DNA from: Propionispora sp. 2/2-37
GTDB taxonomy: Bacteria; Bacillota; Negativicutes; Propionisporales; Propionisporaceae
Length of the DNA stretch: 64,000 bases
Assembly (NCBI RefSeq): GCF_001298735.1
Contig: NZ_CYSP01000001.1
Coordinates: 1 to 64,000 of the forward strand
Direction: 5' to 3'
Below are positions 15,840 to 23,535 of this stretch, piece after piece. The translations under genes were made by a program, and so were the position numbers. The first letter of the stretch is position 1; each line of letters starts with the position of its first letter. A model generated the notes under the pieces. It did not search any database. It saw nothing but the letters and a program-made list of their open reading frames with translations, and was not told the DNA's origin.

Positions 15840-17684
15840 TTATTTCTTTAAATGGAAAGGAATGGTAGTAACAATAACATTTTCTTTTAAAATTAATAAA
15901 GTACGTAAAATCCAGCCGGTCTGATTGTGCAACAGGCGGTGCCACCATTTTTTTGTTTCAAATTCCGGTATTAACACGGTGATATAGTCATTAGGCGCCT
16001 TCTTTTCAGCCAGTTCTCCGACATAATCAATTAATGGTTGTATTACCAAACGGTAAGGAGAATATAAGGTAACAAGTTGAATGCCGGGATTCCAGCATTT
16101 CCATTTTTCTTGGACTCTGTTTCCGGCCTCTTCATCGGTTGCAATATGCAAGGCAATGACTTCATCACTAATGGATTTTGCGTATTTCAGGGTATGGGCA
16201 ACCACGCTGGTGGGACTGGCAATAGGCACGATAACCAGATTTTTACCGGCAAAAATTTTAGCGGCAATGGCCGGATTTAATTCTTCCATAGGAAGATGCA
16301 GCTGTTCTGCCATGTCATCGTAATGAGAGTGGATTTTTTTGAATAGGCTAATCATGATAGGAATGAAAAACAGCACCAGCCATGCGCCATAGAAAAATTT
16401 GGTTATCCCGATAATCAGAACAACGACTCCGGTTACAGCAGCACCGATAGCATTGATACTCGCACGCAGTAACCAGTAATTGTCGTGTTCGCGATGCCAG
16501 TGAATAACCATACCGGTTTGGGCAATGGTAAATGACAAGAATACACCAATGGCATAAAGTGAAATCAGGTGTTCGGTATCGCCGTTAAAGGCAATGATCA
16601 GTAAACCTGCAACGACACTGAGCAATATGATACCATTAGAAAAATTCAGCCGTTCACCCCGGACGCCTAGGTAGCGCGGCATATATCCATCACGGGCCAG
16701 GATGGAGAGCAGGGGCGGCAAGCCGTTAAACGAAGTGTTGGCTGCTAAATAAAGAATGGCCATAGTAGTGATTTGGATGTAGTAATACAACCAGTTGCGT
16801 CCAAAGACATCCTCGGTTAATTGTGACAGTGCGGTTACTCCTTCTAAAGGAAGAATATGAAAGTGCATGATCAAAAAAGAAATACCGATAAACATAAACC
16901 CTAAAATGCCCGACATCCACACGGTTGTAATGGTTGCATTGCGCACTTCCGGCTCTTTAAACATGGGGACTCCGTTGGAAATTGCCTCTATACCGGTCAT
17001 TGAACTACAGCCGTTGGCAAAAGCTCGTAAAATGAGAAAAGCCATTGTCCAGTCCCACTGCCGGGTGAGGGATTCGGGGGGAATTACAGGGGCCTGCTGG
17101 GTTAATGCCTGATAGAATCCCGAAAGCAATAAAGTCAGAATACCGAATATAAAACAATATGTAGGAAATACAAAAGCGGTGGATGATTCCCGTACACCAC
17201 GTAAATTAATCAACATCAAAATACCAAATAAAATAGCAAGATCAATCGTTACTTCGAAAGGAAGCAAATCAGGAAAGGCCGATATCAGCGCTGCCGTGCC
17301 GGCGGAAACGCTAACCGCCACTGTCAGTGTATAGTCGGCAAATAAGGCTGCAGCTGCCGTTAAAGCCGGTAATTCACCAAGATTTTTGATGGCAACCGAA
17401 TAAGAGCCACCGCCGCCGGGGTTTGCCCTGCCGACCTGGACATAGGAAATGGTGACTACAGCCAGCAGGATGAGAATGGCAATGGCTACCGGCCCTAGAT
17501 AGCCATAGGCCATAACTTGCGAGGCCGCTAAGATGATCATGATCTGTTCCGGACCATACGCTACCGATGAGAGCGCATCCGAAGAAAAAATGGCTAATGC
17601 CTTCTTTTTTGTGAGTTTTTCGTGAATCATTTCCTGATTGTGCAATGGTCTGCCGATAAGCAGGCGTCTGAGCAGTCTCATCAT
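15840..17684 (-). CDS. kimA: KimA/YdaO-type potassium importer
   Basis: The 614-residue APC-superfamily transporter resembles Bacillus KimA (YdaO), a high-affinity K+/H+ symporter. The N-terminus has LTKKKALAIFSSDALSSVAYGPEQ, typical of this family, followed by about 12 transmembrane helices (GGGGSYSVAIKNLGELP, ANGCSSMTGIEAISNGVP). A cytoplasmic C-terminal domain of about 140 residues (KNLVIVPIASPTSVVAHTL) resembles universal-stress-type folds. The start follows GGAGGT. In bacilli the gene is controlled by a c-di-AMP riboswitch, and KimA itself is inhibited by c-di-AMP. No such riboswitch is evident here, but a tandem repeat sits directly upstream. Confidence 0.88.
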   Translation of the reverse strand: MMRLLRRLLIGRPLHNQEMIHEKLTKKKALAIFSSDALSSVAYGPEQIMIILAASQVMAYGYLGPVAIAILILLAVVTISYVQVGRANPGGGGSYSVAIKNLGELPALTAAAALFADYTLTVAVSVSAGTAALISAFPDLLPFEVTIDLAILFGILMLINLRGVRESSTAFVFPTYCFIFGILTLLLSGFYQALTQQAPVIPPESLTRQWDWTMAFLILRAFANGCSSMTGIEAISNGVPMFKEPEVRNATITTVWMSGILGFMFIGISFLIMHFHILPLEGVTALSQLTEDVFGRNWLYYYIQITTMAILYLAANTSFNGLPPLLSILARDGYMPRYLGVRGERLNFSNGIILLSVVAGLLIIAFNGDTEHLISLYAIGVFLSFTIAQTGMVIHWHREHDNYWLLRASINAIGAAVTGVVVLIIGITKFFYGAWLVLFFIPIMISLFKKIHSHYDDMAEQLHLPMEELNPAIAAKIFAGKNLVIVPIASPTSVVAHTLKYAKSISDEVIALHIATDEEAGNRVQEKWKCWNPGIQLVTLYSPYRLVIQPLIDYVGELAEKKAPNDYITVLIPEFETKKWWHRLLHNQTGWILRTLLILKENVIVTTIPFHLKK

Positions 17685-17703
17685 GGAACAAGGTTACCTC
17701 CAA

Positions 17704-17749
17704 ATAGTAGTATGTGCGTTTTCTACATAGTAGTATATGCGTTTTCTGC
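17704..17749 (-). repeat. Tandem 23-bp repeat upstream of kimA
   Basis: Two adjacent 23-bp units (17704-17726 and 17727-17749) differ at two positions; the plus-strand unit starts ATAGTAGTATGTGCGTTTTC. They begin about 20 bases upstream of the kimA start codon, abutting its ribosome binding site, so they may be an operator or an RNA-level regulatory element. Confidence 0.6.
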
Positions 17750-17970
17750 CAAAAAACCGCTGTTACTATAAAATCATAGCTTCCATTATAACTTATTGTT
17801 AGTATAAAGAAAGTCCGGTTTAGCCTGATTTAGATGATTGACGTGCTTTGGCAAAGGAGAATTTGAATAAAGCCTTAATATTTCGTCTTATTTTATAAGA
17901 TTACGCTGTTTTTAGCCGTTTTTAAAGATTTTAAAACAGGTGCAGTATAGACGCTCAAAGATTTACTTGA

Positions 17971-19230
17971 TTATGTGTGACCATGTTGTTCAGTAGGATT
18001 TTGCCAAAGCCCTGAATAAGGGTCGTAGGAACATTGATAGGTAGCGGCATACCAGTTATTGCGGCTATCCAGCGACTGAGCCAGAGGACGGCAGTCAGAA
18101 CAGGCATAACGATATTCGCAGTCGCGGCATTTTTCTAAGCAGTCTTTAGTAGTATGCCAACTTTGCTGCAACATCTTTTCCAGGAGAATATCTTCCAGAG
18201 AGGATTCTAATATATTGCCGCAAGTTCGGTTTCGTGCAAAAATACAAGGAAGGACATCGCCAGTGGAAGTAATAGCTAGTTTGCCCATGAGACAGGGGTT
18301 GTTTTTCTGGGCGCTGAAAAAAGTTTGTGGATCGGTATAAAAAGGAGGGGTAATCGGTGCGGTAAAATGATTTACCGGTAACAGTTCTTTATTTTGGCCT
18401 CTGCCGGTTGGACGAATAATATCGGGTGGATTCACCTCTACGCCCAGCTTGGCACACAATTTCATAATGGGATGGAATTGATCTTCGTTGATTTTCATGA
18501 GAATAGAAGCAATGCGGAGGGGGATGTTTGCCTTGCGTAATTTTTCAATGGCAGTCATTGTTAGCGCAAAACTTCCGGGATTAGCGGTTACTTGATCATG
18601 GATTTCGGCATTGTCGGCATAGATGGTGGTAGCAATATGAACCCGATATTGTTTGAAAAATTCAATACAGGCATCGTCAATAAGGGTGGCATTGGTAAAA
18701 ATCTCGATAAACTCATAATTTTCAGCAACGGCTTTTATGACTAAATCGCGCCAGCGGTCGTAAAGCAGGGGTTCTCCGCCAATGAGCTGTAGTGCTCTGC
18801 CGCCCAGCCGGCGAGCCTGGCTGATGAGGCTGAGCCATTCGGAATGTGTTACTTTTGCCGAATGGCGCTCGGGACAACTCTCGGTATAACAATGTAAGCA
18901 CCGGTTATTACAGGCATCGGTAATTTCTAACCATATAAAGTCTAATGCAGTGGGTTCTTCTATTGCTGGGGGAGGAATTTCTGCAAGTCGTCTCTCAGGG
19001 GAAAAAGTGCCCAACTGTTTATTGCTCAATTCATCTATGAAATTTCCCCAGGAAGTTTTTGGCTGTGCATTGACATCAATGAGTTCTTCCAGCGGAGTTT
19101 CCCTGCAGTCTTTTAGAAAAGCAAGGGCAGAAGCGTTAATCGAATATACTTTGTGTGTATAAAGATCGTAAATAGCTCCGCGGGTGGCACCTTCTACTAG
19201 TTTGCAATGAGGATGCAAGAGATAGTACAT
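17971..19230 (-). CDS. Radical SAM/SPASM peptide maturase
   Basis: The protein has about 419 residues. The N-terminal 90 residues (CKLVEGATRGAIYDLYTHKV) resemble the peptide-recognition (PqqD-like) segments of peptide maturases. The radical SAM core carries CNNRCLHCY (CX3CX2C for the [4Fe-4S] cluster) and LQLIGGEPLLY. The SPASM region has CLMGKLAITSTGDVLPC then CLEKCRDCEYRYACSDC for auxiliary clusters. I chose ATG 19230 because AAAGGAG is well spaced from it; ATG 19236 is possible. The gene lies 116 bases downstream of the Cys-Pro repeat precursor on the same strand, which is its probable substrate. The chemistry (thioether or C-C crosslinks) cannot be read from sequence. Confidence 0.9.
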   Translation of the reverse strand: MYYLLHPHCKLVEGATRGAIYDLYTHKVYSINASALAFLKDCRETPLEELIDVNAQPKTSWGNFIDELSNKQLGTFSPERRLAEIPPPAIEEPTALDFIWLEITDACNNRCLHCYTESCPERHSAKVTHSEWLSLISQARRLGGRALQLIGGEPLLYDRWRDLVIKAVAENYEFIEIFTNATLIDDACIEFFKQYRVHIATTIYADNAEIHDQVTANPGSFALTMTAIEKLRKANIPLRIASILMKINEDQFHPIMKLCAKLGVEVNPPDIIRPTGRGQNKELLPVNHFTAPITPPFYTDPQTFFSAQKNNPCLMGKLAITSTGDVLPCIFARNRTCGNILESSLEDILLEKMLQQSWHTTKDCLEKCRDCEYRYACSDCRPLAQSLDSRNNWYAATYQCSYDPYSGLWQNPTEQHGHT

Positions 19231-19302
19231 GATCATGATCTCCTTTACATATATTCTTATAGTCAATAAACTAAGTGGGACTTCTGTAGGCAGGCAGCTA
19301 TC

Positions 19303-19342
19303 ATAGCAGGCGTTGGTTGGAAGTCAACGCCTGCTATTTTTT
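19303..19342. terminator. Strong hairpin between precursor and maturase
   Basis: A perfect 13-bp stem ATAGCAGGCGTTG/CAACGCCTGCTAT (19303-19315 with 19325-19337) starts just beyond the precursor's stop codon. The T-run (TTTTTT) follows on the plus strand, so as an intrinsic terminator it would stop plus-strand transcription. On the minus strand it lies between precursor and maturase and could block 3' decay or partly attenuate, giving more precursor than enzyme. Confidence 0.7.
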
Positions 19343-19346
19343 GCCA

Positions 19347-19781
19347 TCAGCGGGGGCGGCAGCTATACGGATAACAAGGCCTAGGCCGGCAGGGACGCGG
19401 ATAGCAAGGTTTGGGAAAACAATTGCTTGTGGGAAAGCAAGGACGCGGAAAACAAGGTCTGGGAAAACAATTGCTTGTGGGAAAGCAAGGACGTGGAAAA
19501 CAAGGTCTAGGAAAACAGTTGCTTGTGGGAAAGCAGGGACGCGGAAAACAAGGTCTGGGAAAACAGTTGCTTGTGGGAGAACAGGGACGAGGAGCGCAGG
19601 GGCGCGGATAACAGGGGGTACTCGTTGGATAGCAGCCAATCGGACGGTCAGCGTCATCATCTATCTCTTCATCATCTATCTCTTCATCAGCAGGGCGGTC
19701 TTCCATATCCCATTCTTGATCCCAGTCTGTTAATTCCGGTTCTGCCCATTTCGGACTTTGGTATTTGTCTTTGGTTACCAT
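19347..19781 (-). CDS. Cys-Pro repeat precursor peptide (candidate RiPP or coat protein)
   Basis: The 144-residue protein has two parts. Residues 1-49 form a very acidic leader-like region (EEIDDEEIDDDADRP). Residues 50-144 contain 18 cysteines, almost all followed by aromatic-Pro: a 16-residue unit CFPRPCFPRPCFPTSN repeated three times, flanked by degenerate copies (CYPTSTP, CAPRP, CSPTSN, CYPRPCRPRPCYPYS). Start ATG follows AAGGAG at 8 bases. A leader plus a regular Cys core next to a radical SAM/SPASM enzyme is the arrangement of sactipeptide or ranthipeptide-like RiPPs. A crosslinked spore-coat protein is an alternative, since the organism sporulates. I know no named family with this exact repeat. 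Confidence 0.8.
   Translation of the reverse strand: MVTKDKYQSPKWAEPELTDWDQEWDMEDRPADEEIDDEEIDDDADRPIGCYPTSTPCYPRPCAPRPCSPTSNCFPRPCFPRPCFPTSNCFPRPCFPRPCFPTSNCFPRPCFPRPCFPTSNCFPKPCYPRPCRPRPCYPYSCRPR
19405..19590 (-). repeat. 48-bp tandem repeat within precursor gene
   Basis: The motif GCTTGTGGGA recurs at 19425, 19473, 19521 and 19569, exactly 48 bases apart, and the sequence between is nearly identical. Each unit encodes 16 residues of the Cys-Pro core. Copy number is likely to vary between strains by slippage. Confidence 0.9.
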
Positions 19782-19923
19782 ATGGATATCTCCTTCCTGG
19801 TTTATTGAGCAATAGGCACTCTGCTACATAATATGCTTCCCCTGGCAGAAAGGTGAGGCGGTTGCATTTATGTTGACAAATATACCGGCCAACATTATAA
19901 TTAAGAATATTGTAGTTTGGCAT
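19687..19923 (-). CDS. Possible small upstream ORF overlapping precursor
   Basis: An ATG at 19923 preceded by TAAAGG opens MPNYNILNYNVGRYICQHK and continues RLTFLPGEAYYVAECLL. After about 50 codons it runs out of frame through the start of the precursor gene, ending at 19687. The first 50 codons look protein-like and the ribosome binding site is fair; the last 30 are a shadow of the precursor. It may be a small regulatory or coupled ORF, or an eroded gene. Nothing comparable is recognised. Confidence 0.3.
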   Translation of the reverse strand: MPNYNILNYNVGRYICQHKCNRLTFLPGEAYYVAECLLLNKPGRRYPYGNQRQIPKSEMGRTGINRLGSRMGYGRPPC

Positions 19924-19954
19924 TACCTTTACGGGAAATAGCTCGACGTTAGAG

Positions 19955-19988
19955 ACTCGCCGCTAAGGCGGGGAACTGCGAGTTTTTT
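19955..19988 (+). terminator. Hairpin with T-run, plus strand
   Basis: ACTCGC/GCGAGT (19955-19960 with 19978-19983) encloses CCGC-TAA-GCGG and is followed by TTTTTT. No plus-strand gene lies upstream, so it may end a short untranslated RNA or protect tig from read-through. It lies about 30 bases upstream of the small minus-strand ORF. Confidence 0.6.
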
Positions 19989-20009
19989 CGTTCGGATCAT
20001 ACTGAATAG

Positions 20010-20033
20010 TCCCCAGCAGTGTACTGCTGGGGA
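20010..20033. other. Near-perfect palindrome upstream of tig
   Basis: TCCCCAGCAGT and its complement are separated by only 2 bases (20010-20020, 20023-20033). It sits just upstream of the tig promoter, between divergently transcribed units. There is no T-run on either strand. It could be an operator or a terminator lacking a U-tract. Confidence 0.45.
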
Positions 20034-20045
20034 TTTGTGCATATC

Positions 20046-20074
20046 TTGTCTTTATTATATAATTATGATATGAT
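20046..20074 (+). promoter_or_regulatory. Predicted sigma-A promoter of tig
   Basis: TTGTCT (20046-20051), a 17-base spacer, then TATGAT (20069-20074). It lies about 100 bases upstream of the tig start codon. Confidence 0.6.
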
Positions 20075-20177
20075 AAAATCTAATGGCATGCTAGGGTTGG
20101 TTTTGTATTAGAAGTGGTAATACTATTCTTACCAGATGGCAATGTCCGAAAATTACATAGGGAGGATATAATATATA

Positions 20178-21467
20178 ATGAAAGTAACTATGGAAACAAT
20201 AGACCAACATAATGTTGTTTTGGAAATGGAAGTACCACAACCTGAAGTATCAAAAGCTCTTGATAAGGCGTATCATAAAATAGCTAATCAAGTTAACATT
20301 CCGGGCTTTCGTAAAGGGAAAATTCCCCGTGCCATGCTGGAAAAACGTATTGGAAAGCAGGCTTTGCTTGATGAGGCTTTTGAAATTTTAGCACCCCAGT
20401 ATTATCTTAAAGCGCTTGATGAACAGAAAATAGAACCGGTTAGCCGTCCGAAAATTGACGTTGTGACATTACAGGAGGACCAGCCGCTGGTTTTTAAGGC
20501 GACTGTTACGAAAAAACCGGAAATTTTACTGGGGGAATATAAGAATCTAAGCATTGAGCAGCCGGCAGTGGAAGTTACGGATGAACAAGTTAATAATCAA
20601 CTGGAAGCACTGCGCAGCCGTCATGCTAAAATGGTTGTGGTTGAAGATGCTGAAATTGCCAATGGCGATTTTGCAATCATTGATTTTGAAGGTTTTATTG
20701 ATGATGTTCCGTTTAAAGGCGGATCGGGTAAAGCTTACCCGCTGGAAATTGGGTCGGGCAGCTTTATTCCCGGTTTTGAAGAGCAGTTGCTAGGTGCCAA
20801 GGCGGGAGAAACACGCGATGTCAACGTATCTTTTCCGGAGGATTATCATGTGAGTGACTTGGCAGGAAAACCGGCTGTATTTAAAGTCACTATACAGGAT
20901 GTTAAACGCAAAGAATTGCCTGAGTTGGATGATGAGTTTGCAAAAGATGTAAGTGAGTTTGAAAACTTGGAGGAATTAAAGACCGACATACAGAATAAGT
21001 TAGAAAAGGCTGCCCGGGAAAAAGCAGAGAATGATTTTAAGAATGCGGCCGTAAAAGCTGCCGTTGATAATGCCAGTGCGGAAGTCCCCGAAGTTATGAT
21101 TGAAGACCGTATTGACAATATGGTGGGAGAGTTGGATATAAATCTTCAAAACCGTGGCATGCAGCTGGATAAATATTTGGAATATGTAAAAATGGATATG
21201 GACACCCTAAGGCAGAATTATCGTGAGTCAGCGGCTGTTAACGTGAAAACGGATTTATTGCTGGAGGCCGTTGCCAAAGCGGAAGGTCTGAGCGTTACCA
21301 AGGAAGAGATTGACGGGGAAATTGCCGCTATGGCGCAGGCATACCAGGCCACTCCGAAAGAAGTGGCTAAGATTATCCGCGAACAGGGCAGGCTGGATGC
21401 TTTGGCCGGTTCAATTTTACGGAAAAAGGCTGCCAACATAATTATTGACAGTGCGGTTAAAGCATAG
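20178..21467 (+). CDS. tig: Trigger factor
   Basis: The 429-residue ribosome-associated chaperone and prolyl isomerase has an N-terminal ribosome-binding domain with GFRKGKIPRAMLEK near residues 43-56, a central FKBP-type domain with GDFAIIDFEGFIDDVPF and GSGSFIPGFEEQL (about 155-200), and a helical C-terminal domain rich in Lys/Glu. It opens the protein quality-control block: clpP, clpX, lonB and lon follow, the conserved Firmicute order. Ribosome binding site GGGAGG precedes the ATG. Confidence 0.97.
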   Translation: MKVTMETIDQHNVVLEMEVPQPEVSKALDKAYHKIANQVNIPGFRKGKIPRAMLEKRIGKQALLDEAFEILAPQYYLKALDEQKIEPVSRPKIDVVTLQEDQPLVFKATVTKKPEILLGEYKNLSIEQPAVEVTDEQVNNQLEALRSRHAKMVVVEDAEIANGDFAIIDFEGFIDDVPFKGGSGKAYPLEIGSGSFIPGFEEQLLGAKAGETRDVNVSFPEDYHVSDLAGKPAVFKVTIQDVKRKELPELDDEFAKDVSEFENLEELKTDIQNKLEKAAREKAENDFKNAAVKAAVDNASAEVPEVMIEDRIDNMVGELDINLQNRGMQLDKYLEYVKMDMDTLRQNYRESAAVNVKTDLLLEAVAKAEGLSVTKEEIDGEIAAMAQAYQATPKEVAKIIREQGRLDALAGSILRKKAANIIIDSAVKA

Positions 21468-21545
21468 TGCTTTACGTTAGAGCTTTTGGCGTGAATTAAA
21501 TTTAGTCTTATTGTTTATACTCTATCGTAAATCGAGGTGTTGGTT

Positions 21546-22139
21546 ATGAGTTTTGTACCTATTGTCGTAGAACAATCCAATCGTGGTGAACGGGCCTATG
21601 ACATTTATTCCCGTTTGCTAAAGGACCGTATTATTTTTCTGGGTGGGCCTATCGATGATCATGTAGCTGATTTGATTATTGCACAGCTGCTGTTTTTGGA
21701 GTCGGAAGACCCGGATAAAGACATTCATTTGTATATAAATAGTCCTGGCGGTGTAGTGACTGCAGGGTTGGCGATTTATGATACCATGCAGTATATCAAA
21801 CCGGATGTTTCTACTATTTGCCTGGGCTCGGCAGCTAGTATGGGGGCATTGCTCCTTACTGCCGGTGCAAAGGGAAAGCGTTTTGCATTGCCTTACGCCC
21901 GTATTATGATTCATCAACCCCTGGGTGGTGCGCAAGGGCAGGCAACCGATATTGAAATTCATGCACGTGAGATTCTCCGCTTGCGGGAGACACTAAATGG
22001 AATTTTGGTAAACCATACCGGCCAGCCACTGGAAAAAATCGAGCAGGATACTGAGCGTGATTTTTTCATGTCCAGTGAGCAAGCGAAAGCGTATGGCATT
22101 ATTGATTCCGTTATTACACGGGAGGCTAGGCGCAAGTAG
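21546..22139 (+). CDS. clpP: ATP-dependent Clp protease proteolytic subunit
   Basis: The 197-residue serine peptidase has [20 protein letters not shown], the nucleophile Ser in [12 protein letters not shown] near residue 97, the catalytic His in [11 protein letters not shown] near 122 and the Asp in the ERDFFMS region near 171. I use ATG 21546, after GAGGTG, giving the usual [10 protein letters not shown] start. It forms the double-heptamer proteolytic chamber that works with ClpX, encoded next. Confidence 0.97.
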   Translation: MSFVPIVVEQSNRGERAYDIYSRLLKDRIIFLGGPIDDHVADLIIAQLLFLESEDPDKDIHLYINSPGGVVTAGLAIYDTMQYIKPDVSTICLGSAASMGALLLTAGAKGKRFALPYARIMIHQPLGGAQGQATDIEIHAREILRLRETLNGILVNHTGQPLEKIEQDTERDFFMSSEQAKAYGIIDSVITREARRK

Positions 22140-22162
22140 GTCCCAAATAGAGAGGTGATAGA

Positions 22163-23425
22163 ATGTTAAAGTTTGGGGATGACAAAAGTCAATTAAAATG
22201 CTCTTTTTGTGGTAAATTGCAAGAGCAGGTAAAGAAACTGGTTGCAGGACCGGGCGTATATATTTGCGACGAGTGCATTGAATTGTGTAATGAAATCATC
22301 GAGGAAGAATTAAGCGATGATGTGGAACTGGAACTGCGCGATATTCCTAAACCAAAGCAGATAAAGGATATCCTGGATCAGTATGTAATTGGTCAGGATG
22401 AGGCGAAAAAATCGCTGTCGGTTGCGGTATATAACCATTATAAGCGAGTCAATCTTGGCTCCAAATTAGATGAGGTGGAACTGCAAAAGTCCAATATTGT
22501 CATGCTGGGACCTACCGGTAGCGGCAAGACTTTACTGGCTCAAACGTTAGCCAAGATTTTGAATGTTCCTTTTGCAATTGCTGATGCTACATCGTTAACA
22601 GAAGCAGGTTATGTGGGGGAAGATGTTGAAAATATTCTTTTAAAACTTATCCAGGCTGCTGATTATGATGTGGAAAAAGCGGAAAAGGGTATTGTGTATA
22701 TTGATGAGATTGATAAAATTGCCCGTAAATCTGAAAACCCATCGATTACCAGAGATGTTTCCGGTGAAGGTGTCCAGCAGGCTTTGTTGAAAATTTTAGA
22801 AGGCACTGTAGCCAGTGTTCCACCACAGGGAGGACGCAAGCATCCACACCAAGAGTTTATTCAAATTGACACAACCAACATTCTATTTATTTGTGGTGGC
22901 GCATTTGATGGCATTGATAAAATTATTAGTGCGCGCACTGGTAAGAAAACCATGGGATTCGGGGCAGAGGTGGCAAGTAAGGATAAGAAGCAACTGGGTG
23001 AGATTTTGCGAAACATTTTACCGGAAGACTTGCTACGGTTTGGCCTTATTCCAGAGTTTGTCGGTCGATTGCCGGTTATTGTAACCCTGGATGCTCTTGA
23101 CGAAGAAGCGCTGATACGCATTTTGCTCGAACCTAAAAATGCTTTGGTAAAACAGTATCAGAAGTTCTTGGAAATGGACAATGTGCAGTTGGAATTTAAA
23201 GAAGACGCACTGCGTTCCATTGCTGCTGAGGCGTTAAAGCGCAATACCGGGGCGCGTGGTCTCAGAGCAATTATTGAAGCAATTATGCGCAATGTAATGT
23301 ACGAAGTACCGTCCCGAACAGATGTCACGAAGTGCACGGTAACTAAAGAAGTAGTAGTAAGCAAGGAAGAACCAATATTGGTAACGAGCGAACGCAAGTC
23401 GAAAAAAAAGGAAGAATCTGCATAG
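22163..23425 (+). CDS. clpX: ATP-dependent Clp protease ATP-binding subunit ClpX
   Basis: The 420-residue AAA+ unfoldase has an N-terminal zinc-binding domain with four cysteines (CSFCGK and CDECIELC), Walker A GPTGSGKT near residue 113, Walker [11 protein letters not shown] near 180, and the ClpP-docking loop with IGF replaced by the local MGFGAEV. It unfolds tagged substrates and feeds them to ClpP. It starts 23 bases after clpP with a GAGGTG site. Confidence 0.97.
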   Translation: MLKFGDDKSQLKCSFCGKLQEQVKKLVAGPGVYICDECIELCNEIIEEELSDDVELELRDIPKPKQIKDILDQYVIGQDEAKKSLSVAVYNHYKRVNLGSKLDEVELQKSNIVMLGPTGSGKTLLAQTLAKILNVPFAIADATSLTEAGYVGEDVENILLKLIQAADYDVEKAEKGIVYIDEIDKIARKSENPSITRDVSGEGVQQALLKILEGTVASVPPQGGRKHPHQEFIQIDTTNILFICGGAFDGIDKIISARTGKKTMGFGAEVASKDKKQLGEILRNILPEDLLRFGLIPEFVGRLPVIVTLDALDEEALIRILLEPKNALVKQYQKFLEMDNVQLEFKEDALRSIAAEALKRNTGARGLRAIIEAIMRNVMYEVPSRTDVTKCTVTKEVVVSKEEPILVTSERKSKKKEESA

Positions 23426-23450
23426 AGGAGAATCATCTCCTCTATTTTTT
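23422..23450 (+). terminator. Intrinsic terminator after clpX
   Basis: ATAGAGGAGA/TCTCCTCTAT with a 4-base loop (23422-23431 and 23436-23445) overlaps the clpX stop codon and runs into TTTTTT. Confidence 0.85.
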
Positions 23451-23535
23451 GTCCACCTTTTTCCGGGATAAAATAATGGATACTGCCTATACTAACAACA
23501 ATATTAAAAGGCTGCGGAAGGAGGTTGGCATCTAA

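Noticed and set aside
17690..17970. c-di-AMP (ydaO-type) riboswitch before kimA
   Set aside because: Expected from Bacillus, but the region is short, AT-rich and lacks recognisable aptamer motifs; only the tandem 23-mers are evident.
19405..19590. CRISPR-like array
   Set aside because: The 48-bp units are contiguous, coding and have no unique spacers; no cas genes are present.
19317..19733. Long plus-strand ORFs with repeated lysine/glycine-rich motifs opposite the Cys-Pro gene
   Set aside because: They are shadows created by the 48-bp repeat; the minus-strand frame has the proper ribosome site, start and biased Cys-Pro periodicity.
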